Assembly (NCBI GenBank): GCA_964424345.1
Contig: CAYRIK010000024.1
Span: forward strand, 1-26,987
Source: RGIG6307 sp964424345
Lineage (GTDB): Bacteria > Bacillota > Clostridia > Lachnospirales > Lachnospiraceae
DNA length: 26,987 nt
Direction of reading: 5' to 3'
The translations under genes and the position numbers were made by a program. Positions within the stretch are counted from its first letter, which is position 1, and each line of letters opens with the position of its first letter. Under the pieces are notes generated by a model. That model had not been told where the DNA came from. It ran no database searches and saw nothing but the letters and a program-made list of their open reading frames with translations. Of this stretch, positions 5,652 to 14,363 are shown piece by piece.

Positions 5652-8165
5652 TCAATTCACTTTTTTCTCATAATATGTGAACACTTGGTTTTGTGTCGTT
5701 TCAAGCATTTCTTTTGCATCGCTTCTGGACATATATCCTAATTTGCGATTTACCGGATCCATGACAACGATATTGAACTGGTTAAATCCAGTGATCAAAA
5801 CAGCTTCTGCATTATCGTATAATACCATAACCGGAATATCTTGATCTACATAATAAAGTATTGTTTCTAAACTGGTATCTGTAATATCAAGCAAGCCATA
5901 CTCCTCTGGTACATATCCTAAAATTTCCTGACATGTTTTTCCTTCTGATAAAGCTTCCTTCGTATCCATCGGATTACCCATTTGTCTAAGCATAATATCC
6001 ATGCAAATATTTTTGGAGTTTCTTTGTGTTGTTGCCTCTTCTAACTCAATCGCCATAATCTGATTTTTAATACTGGAGGCCGTTTTTCTAAAGATGACTG
6101 CTCCATCGCTGTCTTTTGCATTTCCGCCCAAACGTTCTGCAAGAAGTACTGCTTCGTCTGCATCTTCTGTATACATAGTCGTTCTCCATGGACTATACAC
6201 TCTGCAATATGGCTTTTTTGTCTTTGTTTCAAAAGAAATATTTCTATTTCCTTCGTAAAAGATTTCCTTTGCCGCCTCTTTTTTCAGATTCGAAACATCA
6301 ATCTTATGTTTTAAAGAGACTTGCTGAATTGTTTGATACGTCTGTGTAACAACACTCTGAATCGTATTTGACGCATTTCCATTTCCTTTGCTCGCTACAA
6401 TCTGATCAGAAGAAGTTGCTTTTATTTTTCCTCCTTCTAATACCACTCTGTCTAATAAAATCTGGTTATCTAAGATTGTACAGCTACGAATAAACATCCC
6501 ATCCTGTGCATATTGCTTTAACAATGCTCCATTTGCATCCTGAATATTTATTTCGTGCATATATTGTGCGTACGTTCCGTCACTTTGTATCACACCATGT
6601 TCTTCTTGATAAAGTCCATATACAAAGTCATTTCCAATAAAGCCAAGCGGAACGATATGCTCTGTATTCTGTGCTGTGATTGTTCTTACAACTCCTGATT
6701 CCAAATTCCAGAAATTTACACTTTCTCCATTATCTACTGCAAGACAGCTGTGATTTCCAGATACATAGATTTCATATCCATCCTTATATGGAATCTCTAT
6801 TTTACTCTCTCCTGTTTTTAAATCATAGGAAAAAATATTTCCATCTTTGTAACAATAAAATATTTCTCTTCTGCTTAAATAGGAAAAGTTCTCTATTTCC
6901 TGCATCACATACAAAGCCTGTTTATCGCTTTCCCAAAAAGCAACTTCTTCCACTAATTTGTTCTGGCCATCATACGCATATAGTGCAACGCCTGTCTTTC
7001 CTTCATAATTTCCGCGGTTCATATATCCATACACAAGAAAATACATGGAACCAGCCTCATCTATCTGAAGCACTTTAATATCATATTTAAAATAAGCACT
7101 TCTTTCATCTTTATTATCTGCATCCCAGAAACCATATACATAGTTGATCTGATTTTCCACATCATCATAATAATAAAGAGAACCATTTACAACAAATGCT
7201 GCCATATTTCCATCATCACTCTCGGATAAATCTACCGCTTCACTTTGTATGCCAAGATTAATCTTATTGTTTTGATAGTACTCTTTTTCATATTCAAAAA
7301 TACAATCAGCAGTTCTCTCATAATCCAAAAGATAAATAGTATCTCCATAACTGGAAACTAAGAAATCCTCTTCCACATGATAATAACGTTCGACATCATC
7401 TACCTGACTGCTTACATAATATTCTAATGTATATGCTCCATAATAATCTTTCAAATAAGTAATAGATACCGAAGGATCTGTTACACGCTCTATAGAAAGA
7501 TCTCCCCACATAACCTGTTTGGTAGAAGAATGGATATCTACATAAGACAATGTCGTATTGTCTGCTGCCCCATTGCTCTCCATATATGGTGCAATTTCAG
7601 AAGCCTTGTCCTTCTGCAGTGTATTTTCATGGAACTGCCATATAAAAGAAAGCTGCTCTGACACTTCAAAATCATCACCATAAATAAATCTTGTATAATA
7701 TCGTACTTCTTGATGATTTTGTGTCTGCAAAATCAAGCAAAAAATATATTCTTCATCCTGTTCTATCAAATCTTTGATTTCTATAGAAAAATCTAATACA
7801 TCTGTTACGCTTTCTGTCCAACGCAATGTTCCATTTTCAATCAAACGCTCTCCATTGATATTTCGGATTTCATAAGATGCTTTCTGTACTTTTTCTCCAA
7901 GTGTTTGAATCTGTCCTGAAAATATTCTATCGCTTCCAAGCGGAGAAACGTATTGTGCAACATCATCTGCATCCATCATATTCGTATAACCATGCAAAAT
8001 ATTATACTGTTCTTCTCCTACTTTTACAGATACCAATGGCAAGGTTGGAGCACTTAATTCGATTGTCAAATCCTGATTATTTCTGTTGATAAACTTGTAT
8101 GAGCCTGCTGCACTGACTAAAAATACAGCCAGAAAAGTCCCCCACATCACAAGTCTTTTATTCAT
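5652..8165 (-). CDS. Membrane-anchored protein with degenerate C39-like peptidase domain
   Basis: An 837-aa protein. Residues 6-24 form a single hydrophobic anchor with a short basic cytoplasmic tail, so the bulk should be extracellular. The middle (about 60-640) is rich in Tyr, Asp and short beta-type repeats of the form 'IFSYDLKTGES', suggesting a beta-propeller sensor or scaffold. Residues 716-837 resemble a C39-like papain-fold domain, ending in the pattern AVLITGFNQFNIVVMDP. When that pattern is aligned by eye to the family, the catalytic His falls on Glu787 and the catalytic Cys on about Ser717 (the nearest Cys, 721, is displaced), so it is probably not an active protease. The start has GGAGGAAG upstream, within the end of the methyltransferase gene 2 nt away, implying translational coupling. 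The exact function is unknown. Confidence 0.75.
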   Translation of the reverse strand: MNKRLVMWGTFLAVFLVSAAGSYKFINRNNQDLTIELSAPTLPLVSVKVGEEQYNILHGYTNMMDADDVAQYVSPLGSDRIFSGQIQTLGEKVQKASYEIRNINGERLIENGTLRWTESVTDVLDFSIEIKDLIEQDEEYIFCLILQTQNHQEVRYYTRFIYGDDFEVSEQLSFIWQFHENTLQKDKASEIAPYMESNGAADNTTLSYVDIHSSTKQVMWGDLSIERVTDPSVSITYLKDYYGAYTLEYYVSSQVDDVERYYHVEEDFLVSSYGDTIYLLDYERTADCIFEYEKEYYQNNKINLGIQSEAVDLSESDDGNMAAFVVNGSLYYYDDVENQINYVYGFWDADNKDERSAYFKYDIKVLQIDEAGSMYFLVYGYMNRGNYEGKTGVALYAYDGQNKLVEEVAFWESDKQALYVMQEIENFSYLSRREIFYCYKDGNIFSYDLKTGESKIEIPYKDGYEIYVSGNHSCLAVDNGESVNFWNLESGVVRTITAQNTEHIVPLGFIGNDFVYGLYQEEHGVIQSDGTYAQYMHEINIQDANGALLKQYAQDGMFIRSCTILDNQILLDRVVLEGGKIKATSSDQIVASKGNGNASNTIQSVVTQTYQTIQQVSLKHKIDVSNLKKEAAKEIFYEGNRNISFETKTKKPYCRVYSPWRTTMYTEDADEAVLLAERLGGNAKDSDGAVIFRKTASSIKNQIMAIELEEATTQRNSKNICMDIMLRQMGNPMDTKEALSEGKTCQEILGYVPEEYGLLDITDTSLETILYYVDQDIPVMVLYDNAEAVLITGFNQFNIVVMDPVNRKLGYMSRSDAKEMLETTQNQVFTYYEKKVN

Positions 8166-8167
8166 AC

Positions 8168-9334
8168 TTACGCTCTTCCTCCATCAGAAAAAATTTGCTG
8201 TAATGTTGTGTGTACATGAATTTCTTCTGTAAATTTCTCTAATGCTTCCTGACTTGTTGTATTGCTCTTTGCCTGCATACCGCTCTTTTTTGTCGCTCTG
8301 ATTAAAATATTTTTTGGTGTATGCTCCATATCAATAAATTCTAATACTTGTGTATCATAGCCAAGTGCTTCTAACATATTGGCACGAATTGCATCGGTAA
8401 TTAATGCAGACATACGTTCTTTTAACAAACCATATTTTAAAACAGGCTTTAACAAGTCACTCTGAATCTGTGCATTTACCTCATGCTGGCAGCAAGGTAC
8501 AGTAAGAATTACACTTGCACCCCATTTTACAGCCTTTTCTATCGCATAATCCGTTGCTGTATCACAAGCATGCAATGTCACTACCATATCTACCGCATCT
8601 GCGCCTTCAAACTGCGCAATATCTCCCATTTCAAAATGCAATGTTTCAAAGCCATAACGTTTTGCAAGTTCATTACAATGTGCAATAACATCTTCTTTTA
8701 AATCAAGACCAATTACTTCAATCGGAAGTGACTGCATATCATGTAAATAATAATACATTGCAAATGTAAGATAAGATTTTCCGCATCCAAAATCGATAAT
8801 ACGGATTGTTCTGTCCTTTGGAAGTTTTGGAATAATGTCGCGAATAAATTCCAGATATTTGTTAATCTGACGGAATTTATCATACTTTGCATGTACTACT
8901 TTTCCTTCCAGATTCATGATTCCAAGGTCTATCAAAAATGGAATTTTTTCTCCTTCATCCAAAATATATTTTTTCTGACGATTGTGACTCAAATCGGCTT
9001 TTACTGCTGCTTTCTTTTGTTTTTTCTTAATAGTAGCTTTCCCTTTTTTGCTGATTAAAATCGTACATTCTACTGTTTCTGTCTGGAACAGCCCCTGCTT
9101 AAAATCTTCTTCCAGATACTTACAAATGTGTGCTACTGCTTCTGTTAATGTAAGATTTGTATGAAGCACTTTTTTTCCAACATATACGGTTTCCTGAATC
9201 AAAAGCTCGTCCTTTAAACGAATCGGACGCAGCTTCACTTTGGAAGCCTGCTCCGCATTACGGGCATTACTTAAAATAGCCTGTATCATATTTTCATTGA
9301 CTAATTCTGCAACTGTATTTTTTATATTATCCAT
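8168..9334 (-). CDS. Class I SAM-dependent methyltransferase (Methyltransf_32-like)
   Basis: A 388-aa protein when started at ATG 9334, which has AAAGGAA about 9 nt upstream; the longer frame to 9406 has an unlikely Cys-rich start and no ribosome site. The N-terminal 140 residues include a very Lys-rich stretch (KKGKATIKKKQKKAA), consistent with nucleic-acid contact. The Rossmann core has the SAM-binding motif DFGCGKSYLT (181-190), acidic motif GLDLK (209-213), and LHACDTATD (254-262), VPCCQHE (279-285). This pattern matches the Methyltransf_32 family, related to METTL25-type proteins; the target is not established and RNA is a guess. Its stop is 2 nt from the start of the degenerate-C39 gene. 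Confidence 0.85.
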   Translation of the reverse strand: MDNIKNTVAELVNENMIQAILSNARNAEQASKVKLRPIRLKDELLIQETVYVGKKVLHTNLTLTEAVAHICKYLEEDFKQGLFQTETVECTILISKKGKATIKKKQKKAAVKADLSHNRQKKYILDEGEKIPFLIDLGIMNLEGKVVHAKYDKFRQINKYLEFIRDIIPKLPKDRTIRIIDFGCGKSYLTFAMYYYLHDMQSLPIEVIGLDLKEDVIAHCNELAKRYGFETLHFEMGDIAQFEGADAVDMVVTLHACDTATDYAIEKAVKWGASVILTVPCCQHEVNAQIQSDLLKPVLKYGLLKERMSALITDAIRANMLEALGYDTQVLEFIDMEHTPKNILIRATKKSGMQAKSNTTSQEALEKFTEEIHVHTTLQQIFSDGGRA

Positions 9335-9426
9335 ATGTTTATTTCCTTTATCTGTATTACATACTTTACAGCTATATATTTTAACTTCTATCGTAAGAAA
9401 GCACAACTAATAATTTTCTTAATATC

Positions 9427-9888
9427 TCATGATTTATCCACATTTTCTTCTATATTTTGCATACGCACACTTCCATATGGAACATTCCACTTTTCCTGTT
9501 CTATAAAAATCTTTTTCTGTCTGCGGTTTGTGCCATGCCTGCGATTAAATATTTCATCAAACAACAACAACTGCACCATGTCACTGATCCACTCCCATTT
9601 TTCATCTGAAACTTCTTCCTCTTTTTGTGCAGATTCATTTTTCAAAATCTGTACGATACTTTCTGCCAGACGATATAACTGCCAACGGTCCGGATATTCA
9701 TCATAAATCATACTCTCTTCGTAATCCATCGTATCTAATATTTCGCTGATTCGAGTCAATAATTTTTTTGCCTCTGCCGGATACATTTCCCTCAGATAAT
9801 CAATATCTTTTGCTGCTTTATTTTCCTGATTGTATGGATACGCTACCGGATAACTCATGTAAAATGGCAAATAAACTTTTTTGTCCAT
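9427..9888 (-). CDS. Conserved hypothetical protein, 153 aa
   Basis: A soluble acidic protein starting MDKKVYLPFYMSYPVAYPY. The centre is helical and charged (YLREMYPAEAKKLL, then MIYDEYPDRWQLYRLAESI), with a conserved-looking Tyr-Asp-Glu-Tyr-Pro-Asp-Arg block. I have the impression that this block recurs in short hypothetical proteins of Lachnospiraceae, but no function is known to me. There is no signal peptide or membrane segment. The ATG has AAAGGATG upstream, and a TATAAT at 9912-9907 on the minus strand lies close by. The methyltransferase gene follows 92 bp downstream on the same strand, so they may share a transcript. A perfect DnaA box (9434-9442) overlaps its last codons. Confidence 0.75.
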   Translation of the reverse strand: MDKKVYLPFYMSYPVAYPYNQENKAAKDIDYLREMYPAEAKKLLTRISEILDTMDYEESMIYDEYPDRWQLYRLAESIVQILKNESAQKEEEVSDEKWEWISDMVQLLLFDEIFNRRHGTNRRQKKIFIEQEKWNVPYGSVRMQNIEENVDKS

Positions 9889-9982
9889 ATTGCTACATCC
9901 TTTTTTATTATACTATGCGAAAAAGAAAAAACGGTGATTTTCTCACTTTTATATATTTTTTACAAATTTTTCACTTTTTTGC

Positions 9983-10011
9983 TTTCAAATATAGTACAAA
10001 TGTAGTATAAT
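9983..10011 (+). promoter_or_regulatory. Promoter of the ADP-ribosylglycohydrolase-family gene
   Basis: TTTCAA (9983-9988), a 17-bp spacer, then a perfect TATAAT (10006-10011). The leader is about 35 nt and contains GGAGG. The same 165-bp gap holds a divergent minus-strand TATAAT at 9912-9907 for the 153-aa gene. Confidence 0.65.
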
Positions 10012-10053
10012 GAGTGGCGACGAAAAATAAGCTCTATTTGGAGGAAATTTATT

Positions 10054-11175
10054 ATGTACAGAAATCATAATGCTCTTCAGCCTGATAAATTAGATGAAAT
10101 TCTGGCACTTCGCCCAGAAGGTGCAGATGTTGCACCAGTAAAGGTTGAAAATTTAGAGTCCCGTATGAAAGGTGCTCTGATTGGTCGTTTCGCAGGATGT
10201 ATGCTTGGTATTCCTGTAGAAATGTATTCCATCGCTCGTATGCAGGAAATTGCTTTAGAGAGTGGTATGCAGTTCCCACCAGTAAATTACTGGACAGCTA
10301 CAGATAATCCTACTAAGATTCATTATGGCGTTAACAAACGTACCGATTACTTACTTCAGAACATTGACAAAGTTGCTGTAGATGATGATATCACTTATGT
10401 TATCCTCAATCTGCTCCTTCTTGAAAAATACGGCAAAAATTATTCTGTTGACAATGTAGGTGAACTTTGGTTAGACATCCTTCCTTATGCATGTACTGCA
10501 GAAGATGAGGCATTACAGCAGTTAAAGAGCGGAACTCGTGCAGAATGTGCTGCAAACTTCAATAATTACATTGAATGGATTGGTGCTGCTATTCGTGCAG
10601 ATGCTTTCGGTTATGCAGAAGCTGGTAATCCAGTAGCAGCTGCTAAACTCGCTTACAACGATGCTTACCTTACACATCGTCAAAATGGTATCTATGGTGA
10701 AATGTTCTGTGCAGCCAGCGTTGCAGCAGCATTCACAGCTAAGACTCCTCTTGATGCAGTAAGAGAAGGTATGAAGCAAATTCCAAAGGAATCCGAATTA
10801 TATCAGGCATTAGAATGGGCATTCTCTTGTGAAGGTCAGGTTACAAACTACTTAAAGGCAAGAGCTTTGATTGATGAAAAATTTCCTAAGATGCATCCTG
10901 TTCATACAATCAACAACATGGTTGCTATCGTATTTGCATTGATGCTCGGCGGAAACGATTACACAAAATGTATCAGCGAATGTATCGCTATCGGTTTAGA
11001 CAATGACTGTACTGGTGCAACAGTCGGCAGTATCGTAGGTGCTTGCGTTGGTATCGAAAACATTTCTGCTCACTGGTATGATAAATTCAACAATACAGTT
11101 GCTACTTACCTTGTAGGATATGAAACACTTGCATTAGATGATGTAGTCGACAGATTTATCAAATTAAACGACTAA
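10054..11175 (+). CDS. ADP-ribosylglycohydrolase-family protein
   Basis: A 373-aa protein of the ADP-ribosyl-glycohydrolase fold, which in characterised members removes ADP-ribose from proteins or small molecules using two Mg2+ ions. Family marks are GALIGRFAGCMLGIPVE (40-56), an acidic metal-binding DDD at 110-112, and the C-terminal metal motif LDNDCTGATVGSIVGA (315-330), which corresponds to the family's D-x-D-T-x-G-A signature with Cys at the position between Asp318 and Thr320. It has no signal peptide and should be cytoplasmic. The ATG follows GGAGGAAA. It is a single-gene unit with its own promoter and terminator, and no ADP-ribosyltransferase lies nearby, so its substrate is open. Confidence 0.88.
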   Translation: MYRNHNALQPDKLDEILALRPEGADVAPVKVENLESRMKGALIGRFAGCMLGIPVEMYSIARMQEIALESGMQFPPVNYWTATDNPTKIHYGVNKRTDYLLQNIDKVAVDDDITYVILNLLLLEKYGKNYSVDNVGELWLDILPYACTAEDEALQQLKSGTRAECAANFNNYIEWIGAAIRADAFGYAEAGNPVAAAKLAYNDAYLTHRQNGIYGEMFCAASVAAAFTAKTPLDAVREGMKQIPKESELYQALEWAFSCEGQVTNYLKARALIDEKFPKMHPVHTINNMVAIVFALMLGGNDYTKCISECIAIGLDNDCTGATVGSIVGACVGIENISAHWYDKFNNTVATYLVGYETLALDDVVDRFIKLND

Positions 11176-11192
11176 TTAATTTCCTAACATAC

Positions 11193-11227
11193 AAAAAACG
11201 GTTGAAATAAGTTTCAACCGTTTTTTT
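11193..11227. terminator. Bidirectional terminator between convergent genes
   Basis: AAAAAACGGTTGAAA and TTTCAACCGTTTTTT form a perfect 15-bp stem with a short loop, T-run on one side and A-run on the other. It serves the plus gene ending at 11175 and the atp operon transcript ending at 11231. Confidence 0.92.
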
Positions 11228-11230
11228 GTT

Positions 11231-11608
11231 TTAGTTCTTTTGTGTATCTTCAACAGAATCTTCTGTTTTGTCATCATCAATCTGATGTGTCTTTGGCTTT
11301 CTAAATGCCAGCCACAAAAAGATTGCTGCAAGAGCAGGCATGAGGAATAAACTTCCGACAGCTCCAAAATAACCTCTAAAGCCTTCTTCTGGAAGTCTCT
11401 TAGATGTCATAATACCTTCAATACCACCAAGATAATTAAAATTCCATATTGTATATATAATCATGATTGCTGCTAATATAAGAAGATAAATCTTAAATCC
11501 ACCTTTTACTTCTGTATCGTCATCATCATTTTGATCATAATATGCATACTGCTGTTTTTTATTTTTTTTAATATTAAAAATATTTAATCTGCCTCTGTCT
11601 TCTTTCAT
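11231..11608 (-). CDS. Small two-helix membrane protein after atpC
   Basis: 125 aa from ATG 11608; a GTG at 11620 would overlap the GAGGAG ribosome site, so I reject that start. The N-terminal 38 residues are basic then strongly acidic (NDDDD), followed by two hydrophobic segments (IYLLILAAIMIIYTIW and SLFLMPALAAIFLWLAF) and an acidic tail. I do not recognise a family. It is the last gene before the operon terminator, 52 bp after atpC, so it probably shares the atp transcript. A role in ATP synthase assembly would be a guess. Confidence 0.7.
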   Translation of the reverse strand: MKEDRGRLNIFNIKKNKKQQYAYYDQNDDDDTEVKGGFKIYLLILAAIMIIYTIWNFNYLGGIEGIMTSKRLPEEGFRGYFGAVGSLFLMPALAAIFLWLAFRKPKTHQIDDDKTEDSVEDTQKN

Positions 11609-11660
11609 ACTTCTGCCCACTCTCCTCTATATTAGATACTATTTACTTTACAGTCATTCA

Positions 11661-12056
11661 CTATTTGATTACTGTAATACGAGCCATCGCGCGCATCAGT
11701 GCTGTCTGAGCTCTTGCCATGTCTGTCTGAGAATTTGGATGTGCAATACGTTCTTTTGCTCGTTCCATCGCAGCCTCTGCTCGTTCGAGATTGATTTCTT
11801 CAGGCCACTCGATAACCTCTGCTAAAATCGTTACTTTATCAGGCAAAATTTCTACAAATCCTGAATGTAGTGCAGCTTCTTTTGCTTCTCCATCCTTACG
11901 GATCGTTAAAATACCCGGCTTTACAATACAAGTTAATGGAATGTGACCTGCATATACACCAAGTTCTCCCTCTGTTGTATTAAATTCTACCATATGAGCT
12001 TCTTCATCTAAAAATATACGCTCAGGAGTAATGATCTGTAATCTGAATTTATCCAT
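11661..12056 (-). CDS. atpC: ATP synthase epsilon subunit
   Basis: 131 aa, normal length. The N-terminal beta-sandwich (FRLQIITPERIFLDEEAHMVEFNTTEGELGV, then HIPLTCIVKPGILTI) is typical, and a C-terminal helical pair follows (INLERAEAAMERAKERI onward). Epsilon is part of the central stalk of F1 and can inhibit ATP hydrolysis. The start has GGTGGCG close upstream; atpD ends 8 nt before. Confidence 0.96.
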   Translation of the reverse strand: MDKFRLQIITPERIFLDEEAHMVEFNTTEGELGVYAGHIPLTCIVKPGILTIRKDGEAKEAALHSGFVEILPDKVTILAEVIEWPEEINLERAEAAMERAKERIAHPNSQTDMARAQTALMRAMARITVIK

Positions 12057-12064
12057 TTCGCCAC

Positions 12065-13453
12065 CTATTTCATGCGTGCTAATACATCATCGATTGTACC
12101 TGCATTCAAGAAATAGCCTTCTGGAACATTATCATGTTTTCCTTCCATGATTTCTTTAAATCCACGAATTGTTTCATGAAGCGGAACATATTTGCCGTCT
12201 ATACCTGTAAACTGTTCTGCAACGAAGAATGGCTGAGATAAAAATCTCTGAATCTTTCTTGCACGAGCAACTACCAATCGATCATCCTCTGATAATTCGT
12301 CCATACCAAGAATTGCAATGATATCCTGCAGCTCTTTGTATTTTTGTAAAATTTCCTGTACACCACGTGCTACGTTGTAATGTTCTTCTCCGACAACACG
12401 AGGGTCTAATACACGAGAAGTAGACTCTAATGGATCTACCGCTGGATAGATACCCATTTCTACGATTGCACGAGAAAGTACTGTTGTTGCATCCAAATGT
12501 GCAAATGTTGTTGCTGGAGCTGGGTCTGTTAAGTCGTCCGCTGGTACATATACTGCCTGTACAGATGTAATAGAACCATTCTTTAAAGAAGTAATTCTTT
12601 CCTGTAAAGCACCCATTTCTGTCTGTAATGTAGGCTGGTAACCAACTGCGGAAGGCATACGTCCAAGCAGCGCAGATACTTCAGAACCTGCCTGTGTAAA
12701 ACGGAAAATATTGTCAATGAATAAAAGCACGTCTTTACCGCCTTTATCTCTGAAATATTCCGCCATAGTAAGGCCTGTCAGTGCTACTCTCATACGAGCT
12801 CCTGGTGGCTCATTCATCTGACCAAATACCATGGTTGTCTTATCAATAACGCCTGATTCCTGCATTTCATGGTATAAGTCATTTCCTTCTCTAGTACGTT
12901 CACCAACACCTGTAAATACAGAATAACCGCCATGTTCTGTTGCAATGTTTCGGATTAATTCCTGAATCAGTACTGTTTTACCTACACCAGCACCGCCAAA
13001 CAGACCAATCTTACCGCCCTTTTGGTAAGGACATAATAAGTCGATTACTTTAATACCAGTTTCTAACAGCTCTGTTTCTGTAGACTGTTCTTCATAAGCA
13101 GGTGCTTCTCTGTGAATAGGAAGATACTCTGCTTCTGGAGCTGGTTTATTATCGATTGCCTGACCTAATACGTTGAAAATACGACCTAATGTATTTTCAC
13201 CAACTGGTACAGAAATTGGTGCACCTGTTGCGATTGCTTCCATTCCTCGTACCAGCCCGTCTGTAGGTCCCATGGCAATACATCTTACCGTATCATCGCC
13301 AAGATGCTGAGCAACTTCTACGGTCAAGCTTTGGGCTTCTTTTGTTTCAATGGTAATTGCTTCGTTGATTGTTGGAAGCTTGCCTGTTGTAAATTTAATA
13401 TCTAAAACAGCACCAACAATCTGCGTCACTTTACCTTTGTTTAATTCTGCCAT
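12065..13453 (-). CDS. atpD: ATP synthase beta subunit
   Basis: The catalytic F1 subunit, 462 aa. Walker A GGAGVGKT is at 153-160, the catalytic-Glu motif GERTREG at 184-190, and the family segments DNIFRFTQAGSEVSALLGRMPSAVGYQPTL and LDATTVLSR are intact. ATP is made or hydrolysed here at the alpha/beta interface. The ATG is preceded by AGAGGAT. The gene lies between atpG (22-nt gap) and atpC (8-nt gap). Confidence 0.98.
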   Translation of the reverse strand: MAELNKGKVTQIVGAVLDIKFTTGKLPTINEAITIETKEAQSLTVEVAQHLGDDTVRCIAMGPTDGLVRGMEAIATGAPISVPVGENTLGRIFNVLGQAIDNKPAPEAEYLPIHREAPAYEEQSTETELLETGIKVIDLLCPYQKGGKIGLFGGAGVGKTVLIQELIRNIATEHGGYSVFTGVGERTREGNDLYHEMQESGVIDKTTMVFGQMNEPPGARMRVALTGLTMAEYFRDKGGKDVLLFIDNIFRFTQAGSEVSALLGRMPSAVGYQPTLQTEMGALQERITSLKNGSITSVQAVYVPADDLTDPAPATTFAHLDATTVLSRAIVEMGIYPAVDPLESTSRVLDPRVVGEEHYNVARGVQEILQKYKELQDIIAILGMDELSEDDRLVVARARKIQRFLSQPFFVAEQFTGIDGKYVPLHETIRGFKEIMEGKHDNVPEGYFLNAGTIDDVLARMK

Positions 13454-13475
13454 TTTCTATCCTCTCTTAAGCCGA

Positions 13476-14330
13476 TCAGCTAATCGCTTCCGCACCGGCT
13501 ATAATTTCTGTTAATTCCTGTGTAATAGCTCCCTGACGGGCTCTATTGTACAGAAGAGACAAATCACTTATCATTTCTTCTGCATTGCTTGTTGCAGCAT
13601 CCATCGCCTGCATTCTCGCACCATTTTCACTTGCTACACTCTCAATCAGACCACCATAAATCAAACTTGTAACATACTGTGGAATGATAAGACTAAGTGC
13701 TTCCTCTTCTTCCGGTTCAAATACCATCATCGTGTTCGTATCAGTATTTGTATCTGCATTGGAAACATCTGCCGGTAAGAGACGCAGAAGTTTTGGTTCA
13801 TGCGTCACCGTATTTTTAAAGGAAGTATATGCAAGATAGATTTCTCCAATCTCACCATTTCGGTATGCTTCCAAAAGTTTTTTGGAAATGACCATAGCAT
13901 CTGCATAGGATGGTTCTTCTGCCAATTCTCCATAGCTTTCTTTTACCTGATAGCCATATCGCTTCATGATATCTGCGCCTTTGTTGCCGATTGCATAAAG
14001 TTCTATGTCTTCTTTTACTAAATCGCCTTTTGTGATCAGCTTGATAATATTGGAGTTGTAACCGCCTGCCAGACCTCTGTTGCCTGTTATCATAACAATT
14101 GCTTTTTTACTGCTGTCATTTCCCTGAATATAAGGATGCTGGATATTTCCTGCCTTTGTCAGCATAGAACCAACTGTCTGATACATTGCATCAAAATACG
14201 TTTTGGAATGCTCCGCACGCTGCTTGGCACGCTGCAGCTTTACTGTAGAAACGAGCTTCATGGCTTTTGTGATCTGCTGTGTACTCTGAATACTGCTTTT
14301 ACGTCTTTTAATGTCACGCATAGAAGCCAT
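13476..14330 (-). CDS. atpG: ATP synthase gamma subunit
   Basis: The rotor shaft of F1, 284 aa. The N-terminal coiled-coil helix (DIKRRKSSIQSTQQITKAMKLVSTVKL), the central MITGNRGLAGGYN, and the C-terminal helix (RMQAMDAATSNAEEMI, then YNRARQGAITQELTEI) are the family hallmarks. A Thr/Asp/Asn-rich insert NADTNTDTNTMM sits at about residues 190-202 in a variable region. It lies between atpA and atpD in the usual order. Confidence 0.97.
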   Translation of the reverse strand: MASMRDIKRRKSSIQSTQQITKAMKLVSTVKLQRAKQRAEHSKTYFDAMYQTVGSMLTKAGNIQHPYIQGNDSSKKAIVMITGNRGLAGGYNSNIIKLITKGDLVKEDIELYAIGNKGADIMKRYGYQVKESYGELAEEPSYADAMVISKKLLEAYRNGEIGEIYLAYTSFKNTVTHEPKLLRLLPADVSNADTNTDTNTMMVFEPEEEEALSLIIPQYVTSLIYGGLIESVASENGARMQAMDAATSNAEEMISDLSLLYNRARQGAITQELTEIIAGAEAIS

Positions 14331-14363
14331 AATACACTACCGCCTTTCTGTCTGTCATTTCTA

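Noticed and set aside
9335..9406. 24-residue N-terminal extension of the methyltransferase
   Set aside because: The extension lacks a ribosome site and family character, whereas ATG 9334 has AAAGGAA.
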